Below are positions 47,488 to 49,564 of a DNA stretch of 49,564 bases, one piece after another. Origin of the DNA: Muribaculaceae bacterium (GTDB lineage: Bacteria; Bacteroidota; Bacteroidia; Bacteroidales; Muribaculaceae); assembly GCA_017547845.1 (NCBI GenBank), contig JAFYNZ010000052.1, forward strand, positions 1-49,564, read 5' to 3'. Within the stretch, counting starts at the first letter, position 1, and each line of letters opens with the position of its first letter. The notes below the pieces were generated by a model. That model made no database searches. It was not told the DNA's origin and saw only the letters and a list, made by a program, of their open reading frames with translations. Position numbers and translations under genes: made by a program.

Positions 47488-48066
47488 ATGAGCAATACAA
47501 ATCACAAAGTAGGCGAAGGAATGTTTGTAGCATTCAGCTACCGCCTCACAAATGCCGAAAACGGCGACTTGCTTTTCGAAGCAAAAGAAAACGCACCTGA
47601 CGTAATGGTCTATGGCGCAACTCCTGATGTTATCCCGGGTCTCCTCGCGACCCTCAAAGGTCTCGGCACAGGCGACAAGTTCTCTGTCACTCTCACTCCT
47701 GAAGTGGCTTTCGGTCCTCGCATGGACGAAAACGTGATGGAACTCGAAAAGGAAATCTTCATGCGCGACGGCGAGTTGGCTGAAGAGGTGGTCGTAGGTG
47801 CTGAATTGCCTATGATGACTCAAGAAGGCTTCACCGTGAAGGGCAAAATCCTTGACATCACCGACAAGATTGTAAAGATGGACTTCAACCACCCATTCGC
47901 AGGTATGACCGTAGAATTCAACGGCAAGGTGGAAGAAGTGCGCGAAGCTACTCTTGAAGAACTCAACCCTCACCACGGCTGTGGTTGCGGTTGCGGTGAC
48001 CACGGTTGTGGCGATGGTTGCGACTCAGGCTGTGGCGACCACGGTTGTGGCGGTTGCGGCTGCTAA
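47488..48066 (+). CDS. SlyD-like FKBP-type peptidyl-prolyl isomerase with Cys/His tail
   Basis: The protein has 192 residues. The FKBP core with an IF (insert-in-flap) domain is clear: VAFSYRLTNAENGDLLFEA, VIPGLLATLKGLGTGDKF, VAFGPRMDENVMELEK, then MDFNHPFAGMTVEFNGKV. The last 31 residues form a metal-binding tail rich in Gly with nine cysteines and four histidines (HHGCGCGCGDHGCGDG and onward). SlyD proteins fold other proteins and deliver nickel or other metals. There is no signal peptide, so it is cytoplasmic. It is 33 bp after the DUF4919-like gene and has its own hairpin terminator. Confidence 0.95.
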   Translation: MSNTNHKVGEGMFVAFSYRLTNAENGDLLFEAKENAPDVMVYGATPDVIPGLLATLKGLGTGDKFSVTLTPEVAFGPRMDENVMELEKEIFMRDGELAEEVVVGAELPMMTQEGFTVKGKILDITDKIVKMDFNHPFAGMTVEFNGKVEEVREATLEELNPHHGCGCGCGDHGCGDGCDSGCGDHGCGGCGC

Positions 48067-48159
48067 TCTGCCATCAAGTTCTCTCTGGGACAGGTGTCCC
48101 CGAGGAGGGCATCCCTAGGACATGGGACAGTGGGACAGATTCCACGACACAAAATAACG

Positions 48160-48200
48160 AAAGCAGGAGAATGCCATCACAGCACTTTCCTGCTTTGTTG
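48160..48200 (+). terminator. Terminator of the FKBP transcript
   Basis: AAAGCAGGA (48160-48168) and TCCTGCTTT (48188-48196) form a perfect 9-bp stem around a 19-nt loop, with GTTGT after it. Upstream (48085-48135) the heptamer GGGACAG recurs three times near a GGGAC/GTCCC hairpin. Confidence 0.65.
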
Positions 48201-48267
48201 TAATATTGACTTCTATTCTTATCGCCTGCACTGTCTATCAGATGCAGACGGCGACATCACCCCGACA

Positions 48268-49248
48268 CTATATCGATAGACGATGGAGAGTGTCGAGAAG
48301 ATTGCGATTGATCGGTTTCTCGTTCTTAATCGCCTTTGAGAATGGCACATAGACTATCTCGTCATTCTTAACACCTATCATCACATTGCGTTGATCGTCG
48401 AGCAAGGCATCGATGGCAGCAGCTCCCATGCGTGAGGCAAGAATGCGGTCGTAGGCCGTCGGTCGGCCGCCACGCTGAAGGTGACCGAGGATTGTGACAC
48501 GCACATCATATTCGGGATACTCGTTCTTGACACGCTCAGCAAGGGCCATCGCTCCACCTGTGACAGGGCTTTCTGCCACAAGCACAATCGATGAGTTTTT
48601 CGACTTACGGAAGCCCGCCTTAATGAGTTCGCCAAGCTGATCGACTTCGGTCGATATCTCAGGGATAATGGCAGCTTCGGCTCCCGATGCAATCGCACCG
48701 TTGAGAGCAAGGAAACCGGCATCGCGTCCCATCACCTCGATGAAGAAAAGTCGCTCATGGCTGGTCGCTGTGTCGCGTATCTTATCGACACACTCAAGTA
48801 TAGTGTTGAGTGCTGTGTCGTAGCCTATGGTGCAGTCGGTGCCGTAGAGGTCGTTGTCGATAGTGCCCGGCAGTCCGACGATAGGCACAGAAAACTCGTT
48901 GCCGAAAATGCGTGCGCCTGTCAGCGAGCCGTCGCCTCCGATTACGACCAAAGCATCGATTTTGTATCGGCGCAACGTCTCGTAGGCTTGACGGCGACCC
49001 TCTTCAGTCTGAAACTCCTTGCAACGAGCCGTCTTGAGAATAGTGCCTCCACGCTGAATGATATTCGAAACATTCTGAGTCGAAAACTCCTCTATTTCAT
49101 CGGCTATAAGGCCGCGGTAGCCATGATAGATGCCATAGACTTTAATGCCGGCATAGATAGCGGCACGAGTGACGGCGCGTATAGCGGCATTCATGCCCGG
49201 AGCATCACCCCCGGAGGTCAAGATGCCGATGGATTTTATTGTTGACAT
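48268..49248 (-). CDS. pfkA: ATP-dependent 6-phosphofructokinase
   Basis: PfkA phosphorylates fructose 6-phosphate to the 1,6-bisphosphate, the committed step of glycolysis. The protein has 326 residues, standard for the bacterial enzyme. Motifs are [28 protein letters not shown] (glycine after GGD indicates ATP, not diphosphate, as donor), [13 protein letters not shown] with the catalytic aspartate, [11 protein letters not shown] and LGHLQRGG. It is monocistronic. The upstream 18 bp is followed by TTAAGGG, which resembles the start of the dispersed repeat. Confidence 0.97.
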   Translation of the reverse strand: MSTIKSIGILTSGGDAPGMNAAIRAVTRAAIYAGIKVYGIYHGYRGLIADEIEEFSTQNVSNIIQRGGTILKTARCKEFQTEEGRRQAYETLRRYKIDALVVIGGDGSLTGARIFGNEFSVPIVGLPGTIDNDLYGTDCTIGYDTALNTILECVDKIRDTATSHERLFFIEVMGRDAGFLALNGAIASGAEAAIIPEISTEVDQLGELIKAGFRKSKNSSIVLVAESPVTGGAMALAERVKNEYPEYDVRVTILGHLQRGGRPTAYDRILASRMGAAAIDALLDDQRNVMIGVKNDEIVYVPFSKAIKNEKPINRNLLDTLHRLSI

Positions 49249-49564
49249 ATTGATGTAAGAATTTAGTTAAGGGTATTTCTAAAATTAACACTATTGCTTC
49301 AGGGTTATTCCCTTACGATTAATAATAAACGTATGCAGTCGGCAATATGTTTTATCCCTCAATATTTTTTGTTGATGCTTCGGATATTCCATTATGTGCT
49401 GCAATGGGGTGATTTTAGTGAAACCTAAATTAAAAAACGAAGTGCGAAAAATATGATGTTTAAATTATCATCAATACTTCAAACTAATAAGGTTTGATTT
49501 ACATTTTGGGCATGCCCAAAATGTAAATCGGCAGCAGAAAAACGAGCAATACGAAAAAAGGAGA
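49249..49564. other. Gene-free right edge with weak repeat and palindrome
   Basis: There is no supported gene. AGTTAAGGG followed by TTTCTAAAA (49264-49284) resembles the left end of the dispersed repeat and is placed 18 bp upstream of pfkA, as copy 1 is upstream of the PAS gene. The rest is AT-rich up to the palindrome at 49496-49529. Confidence 0.5.
49496..49529. repeat. 34-bp perfect palindrome
   Basis: The half site GATTTACATTTTGGGCA (49496-49512) is followed by its exact reverse complement (49513-49529), centred on GCATGC. Its TTTTGGG/CCCAAAA core resembles the palindromic units flanking the AAA/DUF4143 gene. Confidence 0.85.

Overview
The window looks like a chromosomal segment of a gut-type Bacteroidales bacterium; Muribaculaceae or a close relative is my inference from gene content. 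The evidence is a SusC/SusD/SusE/SusF-type glycan-uptake operon, BspA-like leucine-rich surface repeats, C-terminal sorting-type domains, Bacteroidota-restricted families (DUF3098, DUF4836-like, DUF4919-like, DUF3244-like, a C10 peptidase), AT-rich leaders without strong Shine-Dalgarno sites, and many promoters of the Bacteroidota type (TTTG, 19-20 bp, TAnnTTTG). Base composition is near 50% GC in housekeeping genes. It drops clearly in the BspA-like gene, the catalytic half of the C10 peptidase and the lipoprotein after it.

Layout. 1-295: 3' end of a secreted protein. 518-4233: S41 protease, membrane coiled-coil protein, single PAS-domain protein and small lipoprotein, all on the minus strand. 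4581-6781: porin plus Gate-domain membrane protein. 7054-7521: cupin. 7734-11595: the ftsX - DUF3098 - uppP - truB - queA operon (cell division, undecaprenyl phosphate recycling, tRNA modification). 11872-12345: methylglyoxal synthase. 12616-14523: BspA-like repeat protein. 14707-22263: SusC-D-E-F operon with no glycoside hydrolase nearby. 22264-23072: gene-free mosaic of structured elements. 23073-29860: DUF4836-like lipoprotein, a two-gene ABC unit, a calcium P-type ATPase and a secreted beta-carbonic anhydrase. 30313-34594: protease module (C10 peptidase, lipoprotein, DUF3244-like protein) beside a TPR/HTH membrane regulator. 34803-38121: recF - DUF721 - thioesterase - TPR - ribH operon. 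38122-40551: a predicted orphan small RNA, an AAA/DUF4143 ATPase bracketed by 67-bp direct repeats, and a promoter-bearing repeat array. 40552-43309: HAD phosphatase, ribF, PP2C phosphatase and a small acidic protein. 43406-43488: tRNA-Tyr. 43627-45778: small glycine/alanine-rich peptide with a UDG-like enzyme, then an unrecognised 345-residue protein. 46028-48066: membrane protein, DUF4919-like protein and SlyD-like FKBP with a Cys/His tail. 48268-49248: pfkA, followed by a 34-bp perfect palindrome near the right edge.

The parts most worth following up are the ATPase between identical palindromic repeats with a similar palindrome near the window end, the orphan small RNA next to it, the peptide/UDG-like cassette whose promoter overlaps a palindrome, and the C10 peptidase whose catalytic half differs in composition from its propeptide. 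Several intergenic repeat families also recur, including one that carries working-looking promoters.
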